DNA of 52,449 nt, taken from JAAYDH01 sp964345825. Lineage in GTDB: Bacteria; Bacillota_I; Bacilli_A; RFN20; CAG-826. The stretch lies in contig CAYFSI010000003.1 of NCBI GenBank assembly GCA_964345825.1, positions 1 through 52,449 on the forward strand, given 5' to 3'. The first letter of the stretch is position 1, and every line of letters starts with the position of its first letter. The notes under the pieces were generated by a model. That model was not told the origin of the DNA and made no database searches. It saw only the letters and a program-made list of their open reading frames with translations. This document shows, in pieces, positions 7,748 through 16,907 of this stretch. A program made the position numbers and the translations under genes.

Positions 7748-9563
7748 GATAAAATTAATTTTAAAAAGTGTTAGGCAATATAAGAAGTACGCGATATTAA
7801 CACCGCTATTTATGGTCGGTGAAACTCTTTTAGAGAGTTGTTTGCCTTTCATCATGTCCATTTTTATTGATGTGGCATTAAAGACTGGCGGAATCAGCGA
7901 TTTTACTACCTTTTATGAAACGAGTAATCTTCCCTTCAAAATTAGTTTGATGTGGCTGATTGTCACTATGATCATCATGGCTATGCTTTCCTTGTTTTTC
8001 GGAATTATGGGTGGCCGATATGGCGCCAAAGCTTCTGTCGGACTTGCCACTAATCTAAGAGGCGATTTATTTCGCAAGATTGAATCTTTCTCGTTTGCCA
8101 ATATCGACAAATTTTCTACTTCTAGTCTCGTCACTCGTATGACAACAGACATTCAAAGTGTTCAACAATCGTTCCAAATGTTAATTCGCATTGTTTTCCG
8201 CGCTCCATTAATGATGATTTTCTCGGCTATTATGGCATTTGCCACCGGAGGACATGTCGCTTGGATTTTTATCTCTCTTATCCCAATACTAGGGGGCGGA
8301 TTATTCCTCATTATTCGCGGAGCAATGAAAATCTTTACTAGAGTATTCAAACGATATGACAAGCTCAATGAATCAGTTCAAGAGAATGTCTCAGGAATTC
8401 GCGTTGTCAAATCATTTGTTCGTGAAGAGTTTGAAAAAGAAAAATTCAATAAAGCGAGTGATAACATCACTTACGATTTTGTAAAAGCCGAAAAACTGAT
8501 TTCTTTAAATAATCCTTTAATGAACACTACTGTGCATATTTCTAATCTACTTGTCGTCGGAATATGTTCCTATTTAATTTCTAAAACAGCTGGGTGGGAT
8601 CCTAGCGGGGAAGGACGCCCAGTTTTTAATGGCGTATCGGTTGGTCAACTTTCTGCCTTATTAACTTATGGAATTCAAATTTTGATGTCCATATTGATGA
8701 TTGCTGGAATCTTGGTTATGTTCGCTATGTCTTTTGAAGCTATTCGCCGTATTGGAGAAGTCCTTGAAGAAAAGTCGAGCATTGTCAGCCCAGTAAATCC
8801 AATCACAGAAGTCATCGATGGCTCAATTAGTTTTGACGATGTCAATTTCAAATATTCATCCAAGGCAGAAAAAAATACCTTAGAAGGTATCAACATTCAC
8901 ATTAAGTCTGGCCAGTTTGTTGGCGTTCTAGGATCAACCGGCTCTGGTAAAACCAGCGTCGCCAACCTTATATCACGTCTCTACGATGTTTCAAGTGGCG
9001 CAGTTAAAGTCAGTGGTCATGATGTCCGCGAATATGACATCAAGACACTTCGCGATAATGTCGCGGTTGTCTTACAAAAGAATGTTTTGTTTTCCGGAAC
9101 CATCGCTGACAATCTAAGATGGGGGAACGAAAATGCTACCCTTGAAGAGATGGAAAGAGCTTGTGAAATTGCTCAGGCTCATGAATTCATCTCGCAAATG
9201 AAAGAAGGTTTGGATTCACGTATTGAACAAGGTGGATCAAATGTCTCGGGCGGACAAAAACAAAGATTATGTATCGCTCGCGCTATTATAAAGAAACCAA
9301 AGGTATTGATATTAGATGATAGCACCTCCGCCGTCGACACTAAGACCGATCGTTTAATTCGCAAAGGATTAAAAGAAGATCTTCCAGAAATGACAAAAAT
9401 CGTCATTGCTCAACGTATTTCTTCCATTGAAGAAGCTGATCAAATCATCATCCTAAATGATGGAAAGGTCAATGCGATTGGCACTCACGAAGAACTAATT
9501 GCTCATAATCAGATTTATCAAGAAGTGTACTACACGCAAAATAGAGCGGGAGGTGAAAAATAA
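7737..9563 (+). CDS. ABC exporter half-transporter, degenerate-site subunit
   Basis: A 608-residue fusion of a six-helix transmembrane domain (about residues 1-330) and a nucleotide-binding domain. ATG 7737 is preferred over the in-frame ATG at 7713 because GGAGGG lies 8 nt upstream and the shorter start gives the normal amphipathic N-terminus. Walker A is GSTGSGKTS and the signature is VSGGQ, but Walker B reads LILDDSTSAVD: the catalytic Glu is Asp. The partner gene has the canonical Glu but an LSQGQ signature. This asymmetry is known from heterodimeric exporters of the BmrCD/LmrCD type, where only one ATP site is fully active. The probable role is multidrug or peptide efflux. Confidence 0.92.
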   Translation: MRSKIKLILKSVRQYKKYAILTPLFMVGETLLESCLPFIMSIFIDVALKTGGISDFTTFYETSNLPFKISLMWLIVTMIIMAMLSLFFGIMGGRYGAKASVGLATNLRGDLFRKIESFSFANIDKFSTSSLVTRMTTDIQSVQQSFQMLIRIVFRAPLMMIFSAIMAFATGGHVAWIFISLIPILGGGLFLIIRGAMKIFTRVFKRYDKLNESVQENVSGIRVVKSFVREEFEKEKFNKASDNITYDFVKAEKLISLNNPLMNTTVHISNLLVVGICSYLISKTAGWDPSGEGRPVFNGVSVGQLSALLTYGIQILMSILMIAGILVMFAMSFEAIRRIGEVLEEKSSIVSPVNPITEVIDGSISFDDVNFKYSSKAEKNTLEGINIHIKSGQFVGVLGSTGSGKTSVANLISRLYDVSSGAVKVSGHDVREYDIKTLRDNVAVVLQKNVLFSGTIADNLRWGNENATLEEMERACEIAQAHEFISQMKEGLDSRIEQGGSNVSGGQKQRLCIARAIIKKPKVLILDDSTSAVDTKTDRLIRKGLKEDLPEMTKIVIAQRISSIEEADQIIILNDGKVNAIGTHEELIAHNQIYQEVYYTQNRAGGEK

Positions 9564-9564
9564 T

Positions 9565-11559
9565 ATGCCACCAATCAAAATTGGAGAGAGAGGTCGCGCC
9601 AAAAAAGGCACGATGCTTCGCCTTCTCAAACAATTATTCAAATTGTATCCTGGACGTCTTGCCATCAATGCATTCTGTATCGTCTTTAACGTTTTTGCTA
9701 ATCTATGTTCATCCATTTTTAGTGGATTAATCGTCAGCGTTTTGAACGCAGCGATTAAAGAAAATGGCGGAGCCTTTAATATCTTCGATATCACTAGAAT
9801 GTATACTGGCTCAGCGATGGGAAATAGCTTCACCATCACTTCAAATATTCCTATTCTTCTCATCGGCATGGCGAGCATATATTTCTTAGGAATTTTTGCT
9901 TCTTGGTGGTGGAATCGCTCAATGGCGATCATCACCCAAGATTTCCTCAACAAATTCCGCAAGAAAATGTTTAATCACATGCAAGATCTCCCGATCAATT
10001 ATTTCGATACCCACGCTAGGGGTAACACCATGTCAATCTACACCAATGATATCGACACGATTCGCCAATTTATTTCCCAATCATTACCCGAAATTCTTCG
10101 CACCACTTTAGCAGTTAGTTTCAGCTTAGCTTTGATGCTTGTCAATAGCATCTGGATGACTCTTGTCGTCTTGATGGGAACTGGGATTGTTCTTTTAAAC
10201 ACCAAGTTCATTGGTGGAAGAGCCAGCAAATACTTCATTAAGCAGCAAAAGGCTATCGGAGCGGTGGAAGGCAATATTGAAGAGTCCATCAATGGCTTGA
10301 AAGTCATCAAAGTTTTCACTCATGAAGAAAAATCAGCGGAAGAATTCGACAAGTTAAATGAAGAATTGTCTTCATATTCAACCAAAGCCAATATCGCCGG
10401 AAACATCACTATGCCAATTAACGGAAACATTGGAAACTTTACCTATGTTCTCACCGCATTTATGTGTTTCTTAATTTTTGCAGTTCCAGGGTTTAAAAAT
10501 CTCACTCTTACAAGCGGTTTGGTCGATATGTATCTCAACACCACTGCTTTCGGCTCCACCATTGTTACCTTCTTAATGCTCAACCGCATGTTCAACAACA
10601 ACATCGGCAATCTGTCTCAACAAGTGACTTTCATCGTCATGGGTATGGCGGGAGCTTCTCGTTGTTTTGATTTGCTGGATGAGAAACCGGAAGTTGACAA
10701 CGGCTATGTCTATCTCACTAATGTGGTTCATAACGAAGATGGAACCTTTACCGAATCGAGCGAACACACCCATCACTACATGTGGAAATATCCTCATAAA
10801 GATGGAACCATCGAATATCGCGAATTAAAGGGTGACATTATTCTCGACCAAGTTGATTTCGGTTATACCGAGAACAAATTAGTCCTTAAGGATGTATCGG
10901 TATACGCACGCCCAGGACAAAAGATTGCTCTCGTCGGAGCAACTGGCGCAGGCAAAACCACCATCACTAACCTCATTAATCGTTTCTACGACATCGCAGA
11001 TGGAAAAATCAGATACGATGGCATAAATATTAATAAGATCAAAAAAGCCGATTTAAGAAGGTCTTTAGGCATTGTCTTGCAAGACACCAATTTATTCACT
11101 GGCACGGTTATGGAAAATATTCGTTATGGAAGACTGGAAGCCACCGATGAAGAAGTTTATAACGCTGCCAAAATCGCTAACGCTTATGATTTCATCACTC
11201 GTTTACCCGATGGTTTTAACACGATGCTCAGTGGAGATGGATCAAATCTATCACAAGGCCAAAGACAATTGCTCTCCATAGCCCGAGCCGCTGTGGCGGA
11301 TGCTCCCGTAATGATTCTTGATGAAGCGACTTCATCGATTGATACTCGCACAGAAAAACTCGTTCAACAAGGAATGGATAAATTGATGGAAGGTCGCACC
11401 GTTTTTGTTATTGCTCACCGTCTTTCCACCATTCAAAATAGCGAAGCCATCATGGTTCTCGAAGATGGTGAAATTATCGAAAGAGGAAATCACAAAGATT
11501 TAATCGGTGTAAAAGGTATGTATTATCAACTTTATACTGGAGCCTTTGAACTCGAGTAG
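9565..11559 (+). CDS. ABC exporter half-transporter, catalytic-site partner
   Basis: A 664-residue transmembrane/ATPase half-transporter that should pair with the product of 7737-9563. The ATG at 9565 follows GGGAGG by 9 nt and comes 1 nt after the upstream stop; the longer in-frame ORF from 9499 is therefore not used. Walker A GATGAGKTT, signature LSQGQ, Walker B MILDEATSSID with the catalytic Glu, and H-loop AHRLST. Between the membrane domain and the ATPase (about residues 400-440) is a His-rich insertion (SSEHTHHYMWKYPHKDG) typical of this subunit type. The operon ends in a terminator that lies inside the converging CPBP gene. Confidence 0.92.
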   Translation: MPPIKIGERGRAKKGTMLRLLKQLFKLYPGRLAINAFCIVFNVFANLCSSIFSGLIVSVLNAAIKENGGAFNIFDITRMYTGSAMGNSFTITSNIPILLIGMASIYFLGIFASWWWNRSMAIITQDFLNKFRKKMFNHMQDLPINYFDTHARGNTMSIYTNDIDTIRQFISQSLPEILRTTLAVSFSLALMLVNSIWMTLVVLMGTGIVLLNTKFIGGRASKYFIKQQKAIGAVEGNIEESINGLKVIKVFTHEEKSAEEFDKLNEELSSYSTKANIAGNITMPINGNIGNFTYVLTAFMCFLIFAVPGFKNLTLTSGLVDMYLNTTAFGSTIVTFLMLNRMFNNNIGNLSQQVTFIVMGMAGASRCFDLLDEKPEVDNGYVYLTNVVHNEDGTFTESSEHTHHYMWKYPHKDGTIEYRELKGDIILDQVDFGYTENKLVLKDVSVYARPGQKIALVGATGAGKTTITNLINRFYDIADGKIRYDGININKIKKADLRRSLGIVLQDTNLFTGTVMENIRYGRLEATDEEVYNAAKIANAYDFITRLPDGFNTMLSGDGSNLSQGQRQLLSIARAAVADAPVMILDEATSSIDTRTEKLVQQGMDKLMEGRTVFVIAHRLSTIQNSEAIMVLEDGEIIERGNHKDLIGVKGMYYQLYTGAFELE

Positions 11560-11562
11560 AGG

Positions 11563-12333
11563 TTATTGTTCAGTTCTCACTAAAGGAAGATCCGCTTGCG
11601 GATTTTCTTTTTTTAGGATTGTTAAATAAATGATTAGCAAATATAAACCAGCTACTAAAGCCACGGCCGCATTGGCGAGGAAGTAGATGAGAAGGTTGCT
11701 GGTGGAGGGAGCTAAGAAGTTAAAGACGATGTCGTTAACCGTGTTAAACAAGAAATGAAAAATAATACACATCGATATGCTTCTTCCATATTCATAAATA
11801 AAACCAAGAATAATACCCAATCCAAAGGTATAGATAATTTGAATGAAATAGGATGGATTAAAAGTGATGAGATAATTAGTGATGTGCAGAATAGCGAAGA
11901 TGGCAGCGCTAATGATGATGCGCCAAAAGCGAGACTTCACTTTATCGAGATTAGGGATGAGCAATAAGCGAAAGATCACTTCTTCCTTTAAGGCGGTAAA
12001 AACCGTGAGGGTGGCATAGAGAAAAAATGTCCAATTAACTGAACCAGTAATATCAGAAGGTACAAAGGATAAATATGCAAAATTAGATGCGCAGACAATG
12101 ATTAATGGAATGAACAAAAAAACGTTCTTTTTAACTGGTTTGAAGGGATAGGTTTGAAGCACGCTTCTTTTTTTAGCGTAGAAATAGACGAAAACTAAAA
12201 AGATGATATTCATCGCTGAATAAGTAAAGAAATAAACCCATGTATTCTTAATAAAATCGCCGAGGGGAAAAGTGTTGAGAAAGATAAAGACAAAGACAAT
12301 TAAGAGCCAATCGAGAAATTTACGCTTTTCCAT
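11563..12333 (-). CDS. CPBP family intramembrane metalloprotease
   Basis: A 256-residue protein with about seven hydrophobic segments and the three CPBP/Rce1 motifs: EEVIFR near residue 117, FAILHITNY near 150 and HFLFNTVND near 195. These provide the glutamates and histidines of the intramembrane active site. Bacterial members act in CAAX-like processing, bacteriocin self-immunity or membrane-protein turnover; which applies here cannot be told. Its start overlaps the end of lgt by 14 nt, and AAGGA precedes the ATG, so it is co-transcribed with lgt. Its last codons contain the plus-strand terminator of the ABC operon. Confidence 0.85.
   Translation of the reverse strand: MEKRKFLDWLLIVFVFIFLNTFPLGDFIKNTWVYFFTYSAMNIIFLVFVYFYAKKRSVLQTYPFKPVKKNVFLFIPLIIVCASNFAYLSFVPSDITGSVNWTFFLYATLTVFTALKEEVIFRLLLIPNLDKVKSRFWRIIISAAIFAILHITNYLITFNPSYFIQIIYTFGLGIILGFIYEYGRSISMCIIFHFLFNTVNDIVFNFLAPSTSNLLIYFLANAAVALVAGLYLLIIYLTILKKENPQADLPLVRTEQ
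11590..11614 (+). terminator. terminator of the MarR-ABC operon, inside a converging gene
   Basis: The stem ATCCGC/GCGGAT with a very short TT loop is followed by TTTCTTTTTTT on the plus strand. It lies about 30 nt after the ABC stop, within the coding sequence of the convergent CPBP gene, where it encodes part of a Lys/Pro-rich tail. Confidence 0.65.
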
Positions 12334-13078
12334 TTTTTTGGTCCTTGAAGATTAAATGTTTCAAAATGAAGTAAAGGGGAATTGCAACAGCGACGAGAAC
12401 CATTGACCAAATTTGACTGGGTGAAAAAATTCCCATAAAGGCTCCTCTTTCATCTCCGCGTATAAATTCAATGAGGAAACGGAAGATTCCGTAGGAAAGA
12501 AGATAAATAACAAATGTATATTTGTAAGATTTGTTAAAGGCTAAGAGGATTAACACAGCGGTGAGAATAAAAAGATAAATTGACTCATATAATTGGGTGG
12601 GAATATATGTTTTTCCTGCAGAAGGGAAATATATGCCATACCACTCAGTAGTTTCTAAGCCATGGCAACATCCCTCTAAGAAGCAGCCGATTCTACCTAT
12701 CGCATGGGCTAATGTGATGCAAGCCGGAGCGATGACTAAAACTTTTGTGATATCACCAGTCGAATGTTTGCGAATAAATAGTTGATAGATAAGTAAATAT
12801 CCAAAGACACCACCAAAAAGACCGCCATAGAATGTCATTCCCCAAGTCCATTGATAAGAGGAAGAATCTTGAACGAGTTCATAGAGATTTTGGAATAAGA
12901 TGGCAAATATTAATCCGCAGGCGATAGCGAATGACCCACATATGACAATATCCACCATTTCTTGTTTGCTCGTTTTTTTGTAGCGAAGGAATAAATAGAG
13001 CAAGACAAAAGCCGCTATAAGAGCGAGGACCATCATTAAGGAATATGAATCGATGAAGCCAAAAATCGTTGGGTGCAT
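12320..13078 (-). CDS. lgt: prolipoprotein diacylglyceryl transferase
   Basis: Lgt transfers diacylglycerol from phosphatidylglycerol to the lipobox cysteine of prolipoproteins in the membrane. The 252-residue protein has about seven membrane helices, the MTFYGGLFGG segment and the Lgt signature HAIGRIGCFLEGCCHG. Start 13078 (ATG, giving MHPTIFGFIDSYS) is chosen over the upstream TTG at 13105 because a TATAAT box lies 9 nt before it and would lie inside the longer version. It is the first gene of a two-gene operon with the CPBP protease and serves the many lipoproteins encoded nearby. Confidence 0.95.
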   Translation of the reverse strand: MHPTIFGFIDSYSLMMVLALIAAFVLLYLFLRYKKTSKQEMVDIVICGSFAIACGLIFAILFQNLYELVQDSSSYQWTWGMTFYGGLFGGVFGYLLIYQLFIRKHSTGDITKVLVIAPACITLAHAIGRIGCFLEGCCHGLETTEWYGIYFPSAGKTYIPTQLYESIYLFILTAVLILLAFNKSYKYTFVIYLLSYGIFRFLIEFIRGDERGAFMGIFSPSQIWSMVLVAVAIPLYFILKHLIFKDQKNGKA

Positions 13079-13087
13079 ATTAAAGTT

Positions 13088-13093
13088 ATTATA
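13088..13093 (-). promoter_or_regulatory. -10 element of lgt, leaderless type
   Basis: On the minus strand TATAAT ends exactly 9 nt before the ATG at 13078. The -35 is weak (TTAACG with a 15-nt spacer). No Shine-Dalgarno lies between the -10 and the ATG. Confidence 0.45.
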
Positions 13094-13115
13094 CACAATT
13101 ATCAATTGCGTTAAT

Positions 13116-13139
13116 AAAAAAGGGCTGATGACTAGCCCT
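13116..13139 (-). terminator. intrinsic terminator of the 13166-13975 lipoprotein gene
   Basis: On the minus strand AGGGCT and AGCCCT pair across a 7-nt loop and are followed by a T6 run. It separates the upstream lipoprotein gene from lgt. Confidence 0.8.
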
Positions 13140-13165
13140 CAATTATTTAAATGCTAATACTAAGA

Positions 13166-13975
13166 TTAGCTAATCTTGGTGAATGTGGTCAAATCAGGAT
13201 GATGGCGTTCAACTTGGTGCGAGACGGTAATTTGATTCTTAATGTATTGTGCTTCTTGAATCTCATAGTAGAAATAATCAGTTAAAAGATAATTGGTGAA
13301 TGTGGTATTCAAAACAAAGTTGAATTGTTTGGCATTGTGAATTTGATTGAGTTTGAGATCCACTTTTAATGAACCTTCGCCAGCTGATTTAATCGAAATC
13401 TTTTTGGTACTAAAAGTATCACCATCCTGAGTGTAAAAACTATCTTTCAAAAATGATTCAGTCATTCCAGCAGTAGCGACACTAACCAGAAGATAATCTA
13501 GTGATTCGTTACCAAAATATAGGTTTTGGAAACTATCTCTAATATCGGTGAATGTGGTATCAGTTTCAGCATTAAATGCTGTTTCCGTGTAGTTTTTGTT
13601 TCCTTTTCCATCATTCGTTACAGCATAGAGAAAATCATCTTTCACATAAGTCCATTGTTCCGAGAAAGTCTGCGAATCCGTTCCCAATACTTTACTAAAA
13701 GCGGTCACTTTTTGATAGGCGTAATGATGACTCACATCAACGATGACATCTTGCCAGATTTGCTTGATTTGGGTGGTCTTTGTGGGGGCGACTTCTTCCA
13801 CAGTTCTTTCAATCGAAAAAGCCGAAGGAGCGATGAATTCTTCACTCACTTGCTGGGCCCGAATATTGTTTCCTTGAATCAAACCTTCGCTTAATGACAA
13901 AGATGATTCTGAACCGCACGCGGTCAGTAGCGAAACAAGGCCTAAATTGATAACTAATTGATATTTTTTATTCAT
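13166..13975 (-). CDS. lipoprotein of unknown function
   Basis: A 269-residue protein with a clear lipoprotein signal peptide (GLVSLLTAC, lipid Cys at residue 20) followed by a Ser/Gly/Glu-rich linker. The mature part is soluble, mixed in charge and without a motif I recognise; aromatic-rich beta-like stretches (TFTNYLLTDYFYYEI) suggest an extracellular beta fold. AGGAAA precedes the ATG and the gene is monocistronic, with its own terminator. The call rests on the signal peptide and normal coding character only. Confidence 0.8.
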   Translation of the reverse strand: MNKKYQLVINLGLVSLLTACGSESSLSLSEGLIQGNNIRAQQVSEEFIAPSAFSIERTVEEVAPTKTTQIKQIWQDVIVDVSHHYAYQKVTAFSKVLGTDSQTFSEQWTYVKDDFLYAVTNDGKGNKNYTETAFNAETDTTFTDIRDSFQNLYFGNESLDYLLVSVATAGMTESFLKDSFYTQDGDTFSTKKISIKSAGEGSLKVDLKLNQIHNAKQFNFVLNTTFTNYLLTDYFYYEIQEAQYIKNQITVSHQVERHHPDLTTFTKIS

Positions 13976-14051
13976 GTTGATTTCCTGATGCTTTTTTATT
14001 TTATGTTATTTAGTTCACTATTTGTATCTTTTTTAAGAAAAAAGAAGATAT

Positions 14052-15248
14052 CTATGCAATATATTTGGTATCGATGAATTGCTCGATGAAGAAAGAGAAG
14101 AATCTCGCTTTTAAATTTGATTCGATAATTGAAGAAGCTTTTTTGCGGAACTTCTCGAGTGTCTTTTCAAGAAATGTACCTGTTTCATGTTTGGCTCTTT
14201 TCTCATCAATAGCTTTTTTAGTGAGTTCAACAAAAACTTCATATGTATAAACAGGAAGATCATCAGAAATGTTCAATTCCAAAGCGAGTAGTTCCAAACT
14301 GCGGACAAATAAATCTTCGTCATCCATACTTCTTTTGCGGACATCTTTAAAAATTAGTTCAATGACTTGATCAGATTCATTTCCAAAGCAGTTGATTATC
14401 TTATTGAAATATCGATGAGAAGGGAAATCTCCATCAAAGGTGAAAAAGAATCCATTTAGTTTGCCGAAGTGTTTCATGACATCGTGATATCCTCGAATTA
14501 TGTTCTTTTGAATCGGTTCTTGTTCAAAGTTTAAAAGCGAACCTAAAGAAACGTAAGGAGCAATATAGGTGACATTTTCGTACTTTAAATACGCCATATG
14601 TTGAGGGTTTAAAGAAAATAGTCGCATATCAATGGTGATAATTTCATCTGCTCCATATTCAAAAGCGAGAGTCATCGGAACATTATCAGTATAAAAACCA
14701 TCGATGTATTTGACTTTGTCAATTATCTCAGGAGGAAATACTGGCACACAGGCGCTTGAGGCGTGCAAGTATGGAATAATTTTGTCTTTGGAAAGATCGT
14801 TGACGCATAGGAAAACGGGTTTTAGGCCTGACAATTTGGTCACAACAATTCCTAATTTAATTTTGCTGTTTTTCAACTTATCAGCATCGAGAGAATCTTT
14901 GACTAAATCTTTGAAGGGGGTTATGTCGGCGGACAATCCGTTTTTGAAATAGGTTCCCGCCCACTGGGTAAAATCGTTTAAGGAGTAGGCGTAACGATTG
15001 CCAAAAACCATATCTTTAGAAATGCTTAATCCATTCTTCATTACTTTATTGGCAGTAATACTATTCCATAATGTTTCGGCCTCATTCATCATCCCACTAG
15101 CATAGAACGCACCATTTAAAGCCCCGATGGATGTCCCAGTTACAATGTCAAAAGTAAAACCTAATTCGGTTAAGGCTTTAATGGCCCCAATCTGATAAGC
15201 GCCTAAAGAACCACCGCCTGCTAAAACAAGCGCTATTTTTTTAGTCAT
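14052..15248 (-). CDS. patatin-like phospholipase (DGF variant)
   Basis: A 398-residue cytoplasmic or membrane-associated serine acyl hydrolase of the patatin/RssA class. The oxyanion-hole loop is AGGGSLGAYQIG near residue 10, the nucleophile elbow is GTSIG (Ser near residue 41), and the catalytic Asp is in IDGFYTDNVPM near residue 185, where the usual DG-G/A is DGF. The C-terminal third is longer than the minimal domain. It starts one base into the stop of the second patatin gene (TAATG), with AAAGGAT upstream, so both are translated from one message together with the zinc-ribbon protein. The substrate is unknown, probably a phospholipid or acylated compound. Confidence 0.88.
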   Translation of the reverse strand: MTKKIALVLAGGGSLGAYQIGAIKALTELGFTFDIVTGTSIGALNGAFYASGMMNEAETLWNSITANKVMKNGLSISKDMVFGNRYAYSLNDFTQWAGTYFKNGLSADITPFKDLVKDSLDADKLKNSKIKLGIVVTKLSGLKPVFLCVNDLSKDKIIPYLHASSACVPVFPPEIIDKVKYIDGFYTDNVPMTLAFEYGADEIITIDMRLFSLNPQHMAYLKYENVTYIAPYVSLGSLLNFEQEPIQKNIIRGYHDVMKHFGKLNGFFFTFDGDFPSHRYFNKIINCFGNESDQVIELIFKDVRKRSMDDEDLFVRSLELLALELNISDDLPVYTYEVFVELTKKAIDEKRAKHETGTFLEKTLEKFRKKASSIIESNLKARFFSFFIEQFIDTKYIA

Positions 15249-16114
15249 TATTTCACATATCCTTTAATGCTAAATAAACTATTTAAGACGTCGACAAAGC
15301 TCATTAATCCATCACCAGATTTCGCTCTTCGTTTTTCGATATTTGAATTAGTAAAAGCAAAACATCTCTGCTTGATGTCGTCCCAGTTGTAATCAGAGAA
15401 TATAAAATCAGCGAATTTTTGGCCTTCTGCCTCGCCAATGTCAATCATTGTGTTGAGTTTATCTTTGGATAGAGAGAAAGAGGTAATGTCTTTTTCCAAT
15501 TCGAGAGTGACATCGACATCAATGACAATTGTCTGGTCAGAAAACAGTTTGACTGGGGGGTAGTATTTTGGATAGCAATGCAAAATAATCACCATGTCTA
15601 AATCTTCATGAAGCATCGGATAGATGGGAATGTTATCAGTCGCCCCACCATCGATAAAAAGGGCGTTTTTATGAAAGCGGTGAGGACCATTGATCATGGG
15701 GAAAGACATCGAAATATTCAAGGTAGTTCGTATATCATTTCTATCCATGTTGTTCAAATAGAAATAATAGGTATTGAGGCCAATTACTTTCGTGCCAGTC
15801 ACATAGGTTGGCAAAGCCATACCGCCGTTTTCAACAGCATTAAAAATTTTATTAAACAGGCTATTTCGAACATAGAGAGTTAATGCTTTGGTTGACTCAA
15901 TGTCGAACTTTCGATAGAGATTGAGCATATTATCATATGTCTTGCAAGAAATAGAATAGGCATTAATCGAACCGATTGAAGAAGCGGAAAGCATCTTAAT
16001 TCTTTCATAGCCGATCTTTTCGACAATTTTCTTGGCAAAAGCGAGTTGAATCGCTCCGCGAGCTAAACCTCCAGAAAGAACAATGCCAATGTTTTTTACT
16101 TGTTTATTTTCCAT
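15248..16114 (-). CDS. patatin-like phospholipase (elbow variant)
   Basis: A 288-residue patatin-family protein. It has the oxyanion loop SGGLARGAIQLAF near residue 15, the catalytic Asp motif FIDGGATDNIPIYP near residue 155, and a nucleophile elbow reading SASSIGS: the first Gly of GxSxG is Ala. It is distinct from, not a recent copy of, its downstream neighbour. It overlaps the upstream zinc-ribbon membrane gene by 11 nt. Two dissimilar patatins in one transcript could act as a pair, but that is inference. Confidence 0.85.
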   Translation of the reverse strand: MENKQVKNIGIVLSGGLARGAIQLAFAKKIVEKIGYERIKMLSASSIGSINAYSISCKTYDNMLNLYRKFDIESTKALTLYVRNSLFNKIFNAVENGGMALPTYVTGTKVIGLNTYYFYLNNMDRNDIRTTLNISMSFPMINGPHRFHKNALFIDGGATDNIPIYPMLHEDLDMVIILHCYPKYYPPVKLFSDQTIVIDVDVTLELEKDITSFSLSKDKLNTMIDIGEAEGQKFADFIFSDYNWDDIKQRCFAFTNSNIEKRRAKSGDGLMSFVDVLNSLFSIKGYVK

Positions 16115-16799
16115 AAGGCCTTCTCGTTTCAGAAATCACGCGCGCGACAATAAAAAGGGTGGTATTGAACAAAAACAGCGAGGTCGCAATGAATGAAATG
16201 TAAACGATAATTTTATCAAGCAAAGAAATGACCTCAGTGGATTGAAAAGTTAAAGATAAGAGAAGGAAAATGAGAATAACAAGAGAAAAAATCCAGTTTA
16301 ATAGACCATCTCCTATCGTTTTGATGGGTTGAAGACTCTTTCTTTCAGCGATGCAAAATGTCGTGGCAGTAATTGTGCTAATGATAAAATACAAAGGAAT
16401 GGCAAAGTAAGCCATTGTCACAAATTGAGTTGGGAGCAAAATCAGCAGTAAAGCAAAGAGACCGACGGCGAATAAATTGATTCTTTCAAAAGCATGCATT
16501 AACCCTTTTGACCTTGTCAGCACCCCAACAATCATCATTAAGCCTAAGCCAATCGCATAACCATAAATTGAAAAATAGTAACCGGAGTAAAAGCCAAAAA
16601 ACAGGTCGAGAATAATCCCGAGAAGAAAAACATTTACGCATATGATATATATAATTGAACGAATCGAGATGCGAGAATAATTCCCTAGTGGAACATACCG
16701 ATCGAAAAAAGGCATTTTTTTCTTTTTAACAAGGTTTCCACAATAGGGACAAACATCTACTTTTTTATTATAAATAAAACCACATTTATCACATTTCAT
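16104..16799 (-). CDS. zinc-ribbon multi-pass membrane protein
   Basis: A 231-residue protein beginning with a rubredoxin-like zinc ribbon (CDKCG, then CPYCG, residues 3-21), a basic KKKK linker, and about six hydrophobic helices. Start 16799 is preferred to the ATG at 16811, because the longer start lies on the GGAG sequence that serves as ribosome site for the shorter one. It is the first gene of the patatin operon, so it may place or regulate the phospholipases at the membrane; I do not recognise the family. Confidence 0.75.
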   Translation of the reverse strand: MKCDKCGFIYNKKVDVCPYCGNLVKKKKMPFFDRYVPLGNYSRISIRSIIYIICVNVFLLGIILDLFFGFYSGYYFSIYGYAIGLGLMMIVGVLTRSKGLMHAFERINLFAVGLFALLLILLPTQFVTMAYFAIPLYFIISTITATTFCIAERKSLQPIKTIGDGLLNWIFSLVILIFLLLSLTFQSTEVISLLDKIIVYISFIATSLFLFNTTLFIVARVISETRRPYGK

Positions 16800-16907
16800 A
16801 TAAATCTCCAATATAAGTTATCTTCATTAGTATAAACATTATTTGGAGATTCTTAAAGAACGATTAAATAAAAGTAATTCTTAAATTAAAAATAACAAAA
16901 GTGGTGA

